Shown: positions 25,503-34,206 of the stretch, in pieces
How positions within the stretch are numbered: the stretch's first letter is position 1
How the letters are laid out: each line of letters opens with the position of its first letter
Source of the DNA: JASBZA01 sp964392065
GTDB lineage: Bacteria; Bacillota; Clostridia; Saccharofermentanales; Fastidiosipilaceae
Reading direction: 5' to 3'
Assembly: GCA_964392065.1 (NCBI GenBank)
Contig: CAYMOG010000007.1
Span: 1 to 48,515 of the forward strand
DNA: 48,515 bases
Notes under the pieces: model-generated
What the model saw: only the letters and a program-made list of their open reading frames with translations
Database searches by the model: none
What the model was told of the DNA's origin: nothing
Translations under genes and position numbers: made by a program

Positions 25503-25748
25503 TTACAGTTTGAACTGTAAACCATAAGTTGAGCCACCGTTTACTTCGTCAACTGCTTCTTGTACTGGATTGTTGTTATCATCCTGTGTGTTATTATCAC
25601 GGAAGAACAATTGATACAGTACAAAAATTGCGACTGCAACGATAACGAGTATCAATATCGCAACTAGGGCGTTGGACCCGCCGCCACCTTCTGTAACCAC
25701 TGTAGTAGTATGTTGGGGTGTGTTAGGGTCATTTTGTTGATTGGCCAT
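25503..25748 (-). CDS. Small single-span membrane protein of unknown function
   Basis: The protein has 81 residues. A polar, Asn/Gln/Thr-rich start (1-22) and a Gly run (GGGGS) lead to one strong membrane helix at about 26-48. A charged Asn/Asp-rich tail (RDNNTQDDNNNPVQEAVDEV) ends in GLQFKL. A strong AAAGGAGG before the ATG supports it as a real gene. It precedes the YeaQ-type gene on the same strand, which suggests joint stress induction. No family is recognised. Confidence 0.65.
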   Translation of the reverse strand: MANQQNDPNTPQHTTTVVTEGGGGSNALVAILILVIVAVAIFVLYQLFFRDNNTQDDNNNPVQEAVDEVNGGSTYGLQFKL

Positions 25749-26023
25749 AATGTCTACCTCCTTTGTAAGCTACTAATTATTATTGTGAAACAGGTTTCCT
25801 ATTTCATTGACCTAATTGTATATTTAAATTTAGTTAATTACAAGAAGTAAGTTACAACGAACATTAAGTGTGTATTACAAGAAGGGAAATTTAACAATTT
25901 AGCCATATTAGGTACGGATATGAACGCATTTTCTTAAAGTTTGTAACCGAATAGGAAATACAGCAACTCTATTTGAACTTCTTTCTTTGGACAAAATAGG
26001 AAGAATTTAGAAGTAATTATTAA

Positions 26024-28153
26024 GTGTCATTTAAAAATTTTCAAGAGTTACAGATGTTCAGAAGTTTATATCTAGGTTTCTATACAATAGGTAATATGAA
26101 AAATGAAATGAATTATGATCGATATTATTATGATGGTGAGGACCTAGGCCTGAGTTATCAGGAATATAGGTCGATTTTTAAGTTATGGGCACCCTTCGTG
26201 CAAGATGTGAAAATTTACCTATATTCTAATCCTGGGGAATATGATCTAAATGGTGAAGTTCATAGTCATGAAGAGGGCATAATATATCCTATGCAGTTTG
26301 ACCCTTCAAGTGGTGTATGGGAAGCGGAAATTGCCGAGGACCTTGCAGGTCAATACTATCTCTACAAGATCGTCAGAGAGGGGCATCCCGATGCATTTCA
26401 AGTAGATCCTTATGCCCACGCTGTATCTGCCAATGGCCAGAGAACTTATATCTGTGCTATACGCAATACGGATCCGGAAGGGTTTCGATCCCATTCGAAA
26501 CCTCCTCTGAAACACTATACTGATGCTATTATTTATGAAGTACATGTGAGAGACTTCTCGATACAAGAAACGAGCGGTATGATCCATAAGGGTAAGTTTC
26601 TAGCCTTTACGGAAGAAGATACAATTTCTAAAGATGGATTGAGTACGGGATTGGATCATTTAAAAGAATTAGGTGTAACCCATGTGCAAATAATGCCATC
26701 TTATGATTATCAAACCGTTAATGAATTAATAGAATGTGATCCTCAGCAAGAAGGAGCACGATATAATTGGGGATATGACCCTATGCATTATAATGCGCTA
26801 GAAGGTTCTTATGCCACCGATCCTGTGGATCCAAGTAAACGTATAGAAGAGTTTAAGCGTATGGTGATGGCGCTTCACAAAGCAGGCATAAGAGTCATAA
26901 TGGACGTAGTCTACAATCACACATATGAGGTCTATACCGGTCCATTCGAAAGACTTATCCCTGGATACGCTTATCGCCATCTAGGGGACGGTACCCTTGC
27001 CAATGGTTCAGGGACAGGAAATGAAATTGCTTCAGAGAAACCGATGATTAGGAAGTATATTTTAGATTCGGTTAATTATTGGTTGGATGAGTTTCTTGTG
27101 GATGGGTTTCGCTTCGACCTTATGGGGCTAATTGACACGGATACCATGTATACATTAGCCCGAGATGTCCGAGCAAAACATGGAGAAGATATACTCCTTC
27201 TAGGAGAACCATGGCAAGCAGGTGGGTCTTCACTTCCGAAATCTAAACAGTTTCTCAAGGGAAAGCAAAGAAGCCATGGAATTGGTGTATTTAATGATCA
27301 TTTCCGAAATGGTGTAAAAGGTGGAAGCGATGATGATGTTCCTGGATTTGCCCTGGGCGGTTTGGGTTACGAAGAATACGTTATCCTAGGATTAGAAGGT
27401 GGCATTAGGGATTTTGCATTCCAACCTGAAGAATCTATTCAGTACGTAACTGCCCATGATAACTTAATATTATGGGATAAAATTATCCGTGTCTTACATC
27501 TAGAAAAAGAATCGCGATTCCTCGACTTACATGACGGAAAACTTATGGGTTTATCAAAACATAAGTATAAAAATATAGAGGAGGCGGTTTCAGAATCCAG
27601 ACCCTATGCAAGTGTTGAGATTGAACATCTGTTCCTAAATGAAGCGGTGCGCCGTCATATTCTCGCCCATGCGCTTGTGCTTACCGCACAAGGTGTACCC
27701 TTTCTCCATGCTGGAGAAGAGTTTTTACGTACAAAATTCGGCGACCATAATAGTTATAAATCCCCTGATGCGATTAATCAGATTCGCTGGGAGAATAAGA
27801 AATATTTCGCGCCTGTATTTAAATATTTCCAAGGATTAATCGCAATCCGTAAGAATCATCCAGCTTTTCGTCTTCGGACGCGCCAAGAAATTGGGGAGTA
27901 TTTCCAAGTGCTCAAGATTGAAGAGCAACTGATTATCACAGGTTTGGGACCCTATGCAGGAGGAGATTCTTGGAAAGATATTCTGTGTGTTTATAACGGT
28001 TCCATGGAAGAGAGGGAAGTGTTCTTACCAGGTACGGGTCCATGGCATATTGTTGCCAATGATACTAGGGCAGGGCTTGAAGTTCTAGACGTTATAGAAA
28101 GTTCTAGAATTCTTGTATCACCCTTGGCTATTCTAATTATGTATAAGGAATAA
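26024..28153 (+). CDS. pulA: Type I pullulanase
   Basis: About 709 residues from GTG 26024. The start is uncertain: AGGAAG lies some 20 bases upstream, and ATG 26096 (25th codon, just before YYYDGEDLGLSYQEYRSIFKLWAP) is closer to the usual beginning. A CBM48 domain (about 40-150) is followed by the GH13 barrel. The type I signature YNWGYDP is at 247-253. The catalytic triad is Asp365 in GFRFDLMG, Glu395 in GEPW and Asp479 in TAHDN; DVVYNH is also present. No signal peptide is seen, so it should debranch alpha-1,6 links of glycogen or imported maltodextrins inside the cell. The stop is 9 bases before the next gene. Confidence 0.93.
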   Translation: MSFKNFQELQMFRSLYLGFYTIGNMKNEMNYDRYYYDGEDLGLSYQEYRSIFKLWAPFVQDVKIYLYSNPGEYDLNGEVHSHEEGIIYPMQFDPSSGVWEAEIAEDLAGQYYLYKIVREGHPDAFQVDPYAHAVSANGQRTYICAIRNTDPEGFRSHSKPPLKHYTDAIIYEVHVRDFSIQETSGMIHKGKFLAFTEEDTISKDGLSTGLDHLKELGVTHVQIMPSYDYQTVNELIECDPQQEGARYNWGYDPMHYNALEGSYATDPVDPSKRIEEFKRMVMALHKAGIRVIMDVVYNHTYEVYTGPFERLIPGYAYRHLGDGTLANGSGTGNEIASEKPMIRKYILDSVNYWLDEFLVDGFRFDLMGLIDTDTMYTLARDVRAKHGEDILLLGEPWQAGGSSLPKSKQFLKGKQRSHGIGVFNDHFRNGVKGGSDDDVPGFALGGLGYEEYVILGLEGGIRDFAFQPEESIQYVTAHDNLILWDKIIRVLHLEKESRFLDLHDGKLMGLSKHKYKNIEEAVSESRPYASVEIEHLFLNEAVRRHILAHALVLTAQGVPFLHAGEEFLRTKFGDHNSYKSPDAINQIRWENKKYFAPVFKYFQGLIAIRKNHPAFRLRTRQEIGEYFQVLKIEEQLIITGLGPYAGGDSWKDILCVYNGSMEEREVFLPGTGPWHIVANDTRAGLEVLDVIESSRILVSPLAILIMYKE

Positions 28154-28162
28154 GGAATTAAT

Positions 28163-29044
28163 ATGAAAAAATTATTATTCGGAATGTGTGTTCTTGCAAG
28201 TATAGTGTTTGTTACAAGTTGTCGTATGAGTGGAAGCTCCACACCATTAACAAGGGAAGAGACATCTGTAAGACAAGGAGACGAAGGCCTAGATTNNNNN
28301 NNNNNNNNNNNNNNNNNNNNNNNNNNNNNNNNNNNNNNNNNNNNNNNNNNNNNNNNNNNNNNNNNNNNNNNNNNNNNNNNNNNNNNNNNNNNNNNTAGAT
28401 TCTTCTATAGAAGGTTATTCTCTTGTGCTTAAGAATCTTGATTTTAAATAAGGTAATGACGTGAATTTCCAAGTTCAGAATACGGGTGCATATAAAATTC
28501 ATGGAGAATTGAGTCCAAACTTAGTAGATGAATATGGATTTACAGTAGACATCCAAGCAGACCAAATTATCATCAGTGCAAAAGAAGATAATATTCAAAA
28601 CAGCAAAATACAACTTACAATTGATGCTCCAATTAAGTATATGGATTTTACTGGAGGTTTGGAGCTTCGTATTAATGGAGAGAATTTACCACTAGAAGAA
28701 ATGCATGTCTCTGGTGCTTATGCTATAGACATTCAGAACTTAGACTTGCCTAAACTAACGATGAAAATGCAGGTGCTAACGCCCTAACTGCAACGGGTCA
28801 GATAAGTTCTATAGATTTAGACATGAAAGGTGCTTCAACATTAGATGCACAAGGTCTGAGGATTAAGCAGATGACCTACTTGAGTGAGGGGGCATCGGAA
28901 GCGATATTAAGTGTAGAAGAACATTTAGACGTAACGATACGAGGTGCTGGTGAGGTTAAATATTATGGGAATCCCACCATTGTTTCTGATCTTACCCCGC
29001 ACGTCTCTGTTCTAGAGCAAATATCTATTGAGATTCCAGAATAA
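28163..29044 (+). pseudogene. GIN-domain (DUF2807) lipoprotein, broken by an assembly gap, a stop and a frameshift
   Basis: The gene starts with MKKLLFGMCV and a lipobox FVTSC (Cys20), then runs into 100 N. After the gap the frame DSSIEGYSLVLKNLDFK hits TAA at 28449-28451 and continues as GNDVNFQVQNTGAYKIHGEL. Near 28764-28767 one base appears to be missing from an A run: adding an A gives LTMKNAGANALTATGQIS and joins the part to MKGASTLDAQGL, ending at 29044. The repeated GA-x-L-x-A-x-G and final GAGEVKYYGNPTI are signatures of GIN-domain proteins, surface beta-helix proteins of unknown function. Because the damage clusters around a scaffold gap, poor sequence is at least as likely as a true pseudogene. 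Confidence 0.75.
28296..28395. other. Assembly gap (100 N)
   Basis: The run is exactly 100 N, the usual placeholder for a gap of unknown size, so distances across it should not be trusted. It falls inside the GIN-domain lipoprotein gene. Confidence 0.97.
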
Positions 29045-29066
29045 GTCTTAGTAATATTCACAATAT

Positions 29067-29093
29067 TACCTGTCTGAGAAGACAGGTATTTTT
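29067..29093 (+). terminator. Rho-independent terminator after the GIN-domain gene
   Basis: TACCTGTCT pairs with AGACAGGTA across a GAGA (GNRA) loop and is followed by five T. Confidence 0.85.
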
Positions 29094-29115
29094 GTACTCA
29101 ATTTTTATTTAAGCA

Positions 29116-29124
29116 TGCTATAAT
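29116..29124 (+). promoter_or_regulatory. Extended -10 promoter of the PTS IIC-like gene
   Basis: TGCTATAAT is placed 25 bases before the ATG at 29149. No good -35 lies at the normal distance. Confidence 0.55.
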
Positions 29125-29148
29125 AGCGGAAAATTAAGGGAGTTGGAT

Positions 29149-30303
29149 ATGTCTAAGCAGCCACAAAAACCATTTTTGGAGGATAGTCTCGTTCATAATA
29201 AGAGAGCTCGAAGTTCTTTCGGAGCCTTTCTAGAGAAGCAAAATATTGTTCTTTCTTTTAAACGGTATTTTATAGATGCACTGGGTGCTATGGCGCTAGG
29301 TTTATTTGCGTCGCTATTAATAGGAACCATTCTGAATACGATTGCTATGGTATTTCCAGAAGGAAGTGCAATGCAAGATAATGTACAGCAGATTGCAAGT
29401 TTCGCTACGCAAGCCACAGGCGCGGCTATGGCCGTTGCGATTGGATATGCCTTACAAGCGCCTCCTCTAGTGCTTTTTACTCTAGCAGGGGTGGGGTTAG
29501 CTGCTAATGGTTTAGGTGGAGCAGGAGGTCCTCTAGCTGTATTTTTTGTTGCAATTTTGGCATGTGAGCTGGGGAAATTGGTATCTAAGGTAACACCGGT
29601 AGATATAATTGTGACTCCTCTCGTTACCCTGCTTTCTGGAGGGGGTATTGCTTTACTCTTAGCGCCAGCAATAGGGTCTCTAGCAAACCAAATTGGTGCA
29701 TTTGTCATTTCCCTTACTGATCAACAGCCTTTCATTATGGGCGTGCTGGTTTCTGTTATTATGGGAATATTATTAACTTTACCTATTAGTTCTGCTGCTA
29801 TAGCCGCTTCTTTCGGCTTGGTTGGGCTCGCAGGAGGTGCAGGGTTAGCAGGTTGTTGTGCGCAGATGGTCGGGTTTGCCGTTATTAGCTACAAGGAAAA
29901 CCGTGTAGGTGGCTTACTGGCGCAGGGTTTAGGTACATCTATGCTTCAGATGCCAAATATTATTAGAAATCCTAGAGTTTTGATCCCACCGACCCTCGCT
30001 TCAGCCATTACAGGACCTATTGCTACTGTATTGTTTCGCATGGAGATGAATGGGCCTGCAATTTCATCTGGTATGGGGACTTCTGGTCTCGTAGGTCCAA
30101 TTGGTCAGGTTACGGGTTGGTTTGTCCCATCAGAAATTGCCATGAATCATGGAGCTACTGTAATGCAAGTAGGTGTATGGCAATGGATTCAACTACTTCT
30201 AATATGTATTGTTCTTCCTGCATTGTTAAGCTACTTAATTGCTATTCCATTGAGAAAAATGCAGTGGATAAAAGACGGGGATTTGAAGTTACAGCTACAA
30301 TAA
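29149..30303 (+). CDS. PTS IIC-like membrane protein (PTS_EIIC_2 family)
   Basis: The protein has 384 residues. A soluble start (about 1-35) is followed by some nine hydrophobic, Gly/Ala-rich segments. Features of the PTS_EIIC_2 family are FIDALGAMALGLFASLLIGTILNTI, the VGLAANGLGGAGGPLAVFF turn, and TGPIATVLFRMEMNGPAISSGMGTSGLVGP before the last helices. No IIA or IIB domain is fused or encoded nearby, so classical sugar phosphorylation is doubtful and substrate is unknown. An upstream TTG at 29143 touches the AAGGGAG binding site, so ATG 29149 is chosen. Confidence 0.8.
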   Translation: MSKQPQKPFLEDSLVHNKRARSSFGAFLEKQNIVLSFKRYFIDALGAMALGLFASLLIGTILNTIAMVFPEGSAMQDNVQQIASFATQATGAAMAVAIGYALQAPPLVLFTLAGVGLAANGLGGAGGPLAVFFVAILACELGKLVSKVTPVDIIVTPLVTLLSGGGIALLLAPAIGSLANQIGAFVISLTDQQPFIMGVLVSVIMGILLTLPISSAAIAASFGLVGLAGGAGLAGCCAQMVGFAVISYKENRVGGLLAQGLGTSMLQMPNIIRNPRVLIPPTLASAITGPIATVLFRMEMNGPAISSGMGTSGLVGPIGQVTGWFVPSEIAMNHGATVMQVGVWQWIQLLLICIVLPALLSYLIAIPLRKMQWIKDGDLKLQLQ

Positions 30304-30322
30304 ATTGTGACTAGAAATATAG

Positions 30323-30362
30323 AAACGGAGGGTATCTCAGGAAGATACCCTCCGTTTTTTCT
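30323..30362 (+). terminator. Strong rho-independent terminator
   Basis: AAACGGAGGGTATCT (30323-30337) and AGATACCCTCCGTTT (30343-30357) form a 15-bp stem with a 5-base loop, followed by more T. It isolates the PTS gene from the hprK cluster. Confidence 0.92.
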
Positions 30363-30388
30363 TATTTATTTCTTCTTTTGGGTGAACA

Positions 30389-30397
30389 TGCTAAAAT
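30389..30397 (+). promoter_or_regulatory. Extended -10 promoter of the hprK cluster
   Basis: TGCTAAAAT lies 37 bases before the ATG at 30434, after the terminator above, so it is the likely promoter of the block from 30434 to trmL. Confidence 0.5.
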
Positions 30398-30433
30398 GAA
30401 CTTAACTTTTGACGTAAAATTGAGGAGGGTAGA

Positions 30434-31390
30434 ATGCATTTCTACAACAAGGGGCGAGACTTCGCCCAGGAGTTAAATACTTCCTTTGAAAAAATATTTA
30501 ATCAAGTACTAGATGATGTCTCTGCTGGTTATCGTAATGAACTTGCTTTTGCCAAGGGATTAGAGTCTAAGTTTCTTGAGCAACAAGAAGCGTGGTATAG
30601 GCAATCACATGCTATTCTAGAAGATAATACGATAAGAGATTTTTTAGCTTCTTTGAACGGTGAAGATACCATCTCGTTTTTACAGGGGATGGCTGAAGTG
30701 TCTGATTTTGATTTTCCAACTTCGGTAGAAGATAGAGTGCGCGCATTTACTCCTGAGGAAAGAGATAAATTCATCCAAATAATTGAAAGAATTGATGTAC
30801 ATCCAAGCCAGAAGTCACTTGAAGAGAGAAATCGAGAAATATTTTTGCTTAAGCAGTTTTTGCCTTTGGCAAAAGTATGGTCAGATGAAGCTACAGTACA
30901 ACGTATTCTCGCCTGGTTCTTGTCGGCTGGAGAATTAGATGATCGGGTAGCCGATGCGATTGGAGAATATATTAAAGGAGCGGGAGATGCTGTGGTTATT
31001 CCCGTCACTAAGCGTATTCATGAAGAAATTGAAGAAGGAACTGCAGAGGATAATGGAACAGATTATTTGTTACAAGCGCTAACTTATGTAGCAAAGCAAG
31101 AGGAGAAATTACGAGAGGATTTTTATCCGGTTTTGCGTACTGCGTTTAGGACATTTTCGGATAAGCAAATTCCTGTAATTTGCTTAGGAGATCTAGGTAC
31201 AGTAAGAGCAATCCCATTGCTCCGTTCTTATATAGAGAAAAATGAGAAAACTATTTCTCGAGAACTCTATTATGAAATACTTTCTTCAATTAAGCGACTT
31301 GGAGGAAGTACGAAGGATTTACCTGATCCCTTCCAGGATTTTTCACCAGGGAAAACCGATTTAAGTTATTTGTTCGGTTTGGAGGATTAA
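30434..31390 (+). CDS. Unrecognised helical (possibly HEAT-repeat) protein upstream of hprK
   Basis: The protein has 318 residues, is soluble and acidic, and has no signal peptide or membrane segment. The first third (1-120) is predicted helical with a long amphipathic stretch rich in Glu, Gln and Lys. The second half shows paired helices of HEAT type, for example WSDEATVQRILAWFLSAG, RVADAIGEYIKGAGDAVVIP and LGDLGTVRAIPLLRSYIE. HEAT-like proteins usually bind other proteins. GAGGAGG precedes the ATG. The stop is 2 bases before hprK, so the two are co-translated, which suggests a link to HprK, cell wall or RapZ functions. I do not recognise the family and do not assign a function. Confidence 0.7.
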   Translation: MHFYNKGRDFAQELNTSFEKIFNQVLDDVSAGYRNELAFAKGLESKFLEQQEAWYRQSHAILEDNTIRDFLASLNGEDTISFLQGMAEVSDFDFPTSVEDRVRAFTPEERDKFIQIIERIDVHPSQKSLEERNREIFLLKQFLPLAKVWSDEATVQRILAWFLSAGELDDRVADAIGEYIKGAGDAVVIPVTKRIHEEIEEGTAEDNGTDYLLQALTYVAKQEEKLREDFYPVLRTAFRTFSDKQIPVICLGDLGTVRAIPLLRSYIEKNEKTISRELYYEILSSIKRLGGSTKDLPDPFQDFSPGKTDLSYLFGLED

Positions 31391-31392
31391 GT

Positions 31393-32316
31393 ATGGCCAG
31401 TGTTAGCTTACAAAATATTATTGAAGAATTTCGTCTGGAAGAATTAACTTCCTTCGGCAATGCAGAGGATATCTTAATTTCTGTTGCGGATGTGACGAGG
31501 CCAGGTTTACAGTTATCAGGTTCCTACGAACACTTCGGTGCCGATCGAATTCAACTTCTTGGCAATATGGAAATGGCGTATCTTGAAGCGCAAACAGCAG
31601 AAGTTCGTATGCAAAAGCTAGACACACTTATGTCTCGGGGGATTCCTTGTTTAGTCATTTCGCGCCAACATGAGCCATTTGCAGAAATGCTCGAGTGTTC
31701 TCATCGTTATTCTATTCCGTTGTTAAGAACAGTAGAAATCACCTCGGTGTTTATGAGTTCGCTGATTAAATATTTAAATGTGGAATTAGCGCCAGAAACG
31801 ACACTTCATGGCGTATTAGTTGAAATTTATGGTGAAGGCATTCTGATGTTAGGGGAAAGTGGCGTCGGTAAATCGGAAACCGCTATGGAAATTGTGAAGC
31901 GTGGACATCGGCTTATTGCCGATGATCTAGTAGAAGTAAGGCGCGTTTCCGACACGACTTTGCTAGGCCAAGCTCCGGAGATTATTAGGCATTTAATTGA
32001 AATTAGAGGTTTAGGCATTCTAGATGTGAAGGAGCTTTTCGGTGTTTCTTCTGTTAAACAACAAGATTCTATAGATTTCGTGATTAATCTTGAGTTATGG
32101 GACGAACGTAAATCTTATGAACGCTTAGGAATCCATGAAGAATTTACAGATATCCTAGGTATTCGTGTTCCGTCTATTACAATTCCTGTTAGACCAGGAC
32201 GGAACTTAGCGATTATTGTAGAAGTAGCAGCCATTAACTTCCGTCAACGTCGAATGGGTTATAATGCCGCAGAAGAACTTACGAGACGATTATTTGGCAA
32301 TAATAAAGGAGAATAG
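31393..32316 (+). CDS. hprK: HPr kinase/phosphorylase
   Basis: The protein has 307 residues, the normal length. The N-terminal domain (1-130) is followed by the catalytic domain: His139 in HGVLVEIYGEG, Walker A GESGVGKS at 154-161, Asp-Asp in IADDLVEV, and the family signature IEIRGLGILDV (202-212). It phosphorylates Ser46 of HPr with ATP and removes the phosphate again, setting catabolite control of sugar use. ptsH is not in the window. It starts 2 bases after the unknown gene and murB follows after 3 bases, a typical compact Bacillota arrangement. Confidence 0.96.
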   Translation: MASVSLQNIIEEFRLEELTSFGNAEDILISVADVTRPGLQLSGSYEHFGADRIQLLGNMEMAYLEAQTAEVRMQKLDTLMSRGIPCLVISRQHEPFAEMLECSHRYSIPLLRTVEITSVFMSSLIKYLNVELAPETTLHGVLVEIYGEGILMLGESGVGKSETAMEIVKRGHRLIADDLVEVRRVSDTTLLGQAPEIIRHLIEIRGLGILDVKELFGVSSVKQQDSIDFVINLELWDERKSYERLGIHEEFTDILGIRVPSITIPVRPGRNLAIIVEVAAINFRQRRMGYNAAEELTRRLFGNNKGE

Positions 32317-32319
32317 AAG

Positions 32320-33306
32320 ATGAGAGAATTTCCCTGGGAAAACTTAAACGAGAATTTTCAAATAGAAATCCAACGTGATGTCCTATTGAAGGACTATTGC
32401 ACATATGAAGTCGGTGGCCCGGCCGATTATTTCTGTCAGCCTGAAACAGTTGGCGACTTACAAGGCGTGCTCTTGTTTTGTGAAGACCACGATATTCCAG
32501 TAACGGTGATAGGAAAAGGTTCTAATCTCTTGATTTCTGATCGTGGTATCCGGGGAATGGTTATTGTGCTGGCCGATCGTTTCGCCCATTATGGTTTCGT
32601 AGAAGGTTATTTCGGTCCCGGGCAATATTTAAAAGCTTTAGAAAATATAAGACCTGAGCCTATAGAAGATGAAGAAGGCTATGTGTGGTTCTTCAGCCAA
32701 AGCGGGGCCGATATGCGAGAAGCATCCCGTTATGCCTCCTCCCATGGCGCTACAGGCTTAGAATTTGCCACTGGCATTCCTGGAACAGTAGGTGGCGCTG
32801 TCTATATGAATGCAGGTGCCTACGAGGGGAAAACCGCCGATGTTGCCATGTTAACCTACTATCTTGATCAGAATTACGAATTACAAGCCGTAGAAGGTGA
32901 CCAACAGGCGTTCGGTTATAGAAAAAGTGTTTTCCAAGAAGATAAAAATATCATTGTTGCAACACTCTACCGTTTGAAGCAGGATTTACAAGAAATTATA
33001 GACCAGCACGTAGAACTCTTGACTAGTAAACGTGAGAATTCTCAACCACTCGAATGGCCGAGCTGTGGTTCTGTGTTCAAGCGTCCTGAAGGGTACTATG
33101 CAGGGAAGTTAATTATGGATGCAGGGCTTCAGGGGAAAAATATCAATGGGGCAGAAGTATCCACCAAACATGCAGGATTTATTGTGAATAAAGGTGGAGC
33201 AAGAGCAGAAGATATAGCAAATTTGATTAAACACGTGCAAAACACGGTCCTAGAGGAATTCGGTGTTCAGTTGGAGACCGAAGTGCGTTTTATGGGCGAA
33301 TGGTAA
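32320..33306 (+). CDS. murB: UDP-N-acetylenolpyruvoylglucosamine reductase
   Basis: The protein has 328 residues. It reduces UDP-GlcNAc-enolpyruvate to UDP-MurNAc with NADPH and FAD in peptidoglycan synthesis. FAD-binding elements are visible: CTYEVGGPADYF, VIGKGSNLLISDRGIRG and GLEFATGIPGTVGGAVYMNAGAY. The C-terminal domain has WPSCGSVFKRP, with the proton-donor Ser, and ends with LETEVRFMGEW, holding the catalytic Glu. There are about 25 more residues than usual after MVIVLADRFAHYGF (about 95-125), perhaps a surface loop. It is 3 bases from hprK and 15 bases from rapZ. Confidence 0.96.
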   Translation: MREFPWENLNENFQIEIQRDVLLKDYCTYEVGGPADYFCQPETVGDLQGVLLFCEDHDIPVTVIGKGSNLLISDRGIRGMVIVLADRFAHYGFVEGYFGPGQYLKALENIRPEPIEDEEGYVWFFSQSGADMREASRYASSHGATGLEFATGIPGTVGGAVYMNAGAYEGKTADVAMLTYYLDQNYELQAVEGDQQAFGYRKSVFQEDKNIIVATLYRLKQDLQEIIDQHVELLTSKRENSQPLEWPSCGSVFKRPEGYYAGKLIMDAGLQGKNINGAEVSTKHAGFIVNKGGARAEDIANLIKHVQNTVLEEFGVQLETEVRFMGEW

Positions 33307-33321
33307 ATTAGGAGATAGAAC

Positions 33322-34206
33322 ATGCATATTATCATTGTTACAGGAATGTCCGGCTCTGGTAAGAGTGTTGTAGTTAATAGTCTAGAAGACTATGGTTATT
33401 TTTGTATTGACAATTTGCCTGTTCACCTACTGGGAGAAATTGTATCTAAACTTTCTGGAACACAGGAGCGTTCTGGTTTAGGTATAGAGAAACTAGCAGT
33501 AGTAGTCGACAGCCGAAGTATGGAACATTTTTCTGGGGTAAATGAAGGTTTAGAGCAATTACAAAGAGAACTGATACCCTATCAAATTCTCTATTTAGAT
33601 GCTTCGGATGATGTGCTCATCAGCCGTTATAAGCAAACCAGACGCAGTCATCCTATGGGCAACAAGGCAGGAACATTGGATGGTATTCAACGGGAGAGAA
33701 CCTTGCTGAAGCCTCTACGTGATGCAGCAGATATTATTATTTCTACAGACCAACTCCGACCCAAGGATTTAGCCGAGAAAATCTTCCATTTAGCGACAGG
33801 CGATGCAGACGATACGATGAAGATAAACATTATTGTCCAATCCTTCGGATTCAAGTATGGAGCTCCAGAAGATACAGATATTATTACCGATGTAAGGTTT
33901 CTACCTAATCCATTTTATATTGAAGAACTTAGACCCTTAAGCGGACAAGATAAAGGGATAAAAGATTATGTGGATTCTTTCCCTGAAACCCAGAAATTTC
34001 TTGATAAACAAATGGATTTACTCTTATATTTAATGCCTTTTTATATTAGAGAAGGAAAAATGACCCTTACAATTTCTGTGGGTTGTACGGGTGGGAGACA
34101 TCGCTCCGTATTCTTAGCAGAACGTATTGCAAAACGCTTACGTCAGGATAACTATTCCGTTACAGTTGTTCATAGGGACATAGCAAAGGATTTACAAAAA
34201 TCATGA
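33322..34206 (+). CDS. rapZ: RNase adapter protein RapZ / YvcJ nucleotide-binding protein
   Basis: The protein has 294 residues. Walker A is GMSGSGKS at 8-15, followed by EDYGYFCIDNLP. A central DASDDVLISRYKQTRRSHPM and the C-terminal domain with FGFKYGAPEDTDIITDVRFLPNPF and SVGCTGGRHRSVFLAE mark the family. In Enterobacteria RapZ guides small RNAs to RNase E; in Bacillota YvcJ binds and hydrolyses nucleotides and affects competence. The stop overlaps the whiA start by 4 bases. The yvcK gene, which usually sits between rapZ and whiA in Bacillota, is absent here. Confidence 0.95.
   Translation: MHIIIVTGMSGSGKSVVVNSLEDYGYFCIDNLPVHLLGEIVSKLSGTQERSGLGIEKLAVVVDSRSMEHFSGVNEGLEQLQRELIPYQILYLDASDDVLISRYKQTRRSHPMGNKAGTLDGIQRERTLLKPLRDAADIIISTDQLRPKDLAEKIFHLATGDADDTMKINIIVQSFGFKYGAPEDTDIITDVRFLPNPFYIEELRPLSGQDKGIKDYVDSFPETQKFLDKQMDLLLYLMPFYIREGKMTLTISVGCTGGRHRSVFLAERIAKRLRQDNYSVTVVHRDIAKDLQKS

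Noticed and set aside
25749..26023. A cre site or MalR-type operator before the pullulanase gene
   Set aside because: Only weak partial matches around TGAACGCATTTT were seen; not enough to call. The 275 bases otherwise hold no gene.
29193..29708. A 171-residue open frame antisense to the PTS IIC-like gene
   Set aside because: It is a shadow of Gly/Ala-rich membrane codons; the translation is Ala/Pro/Ser-rich without family features.
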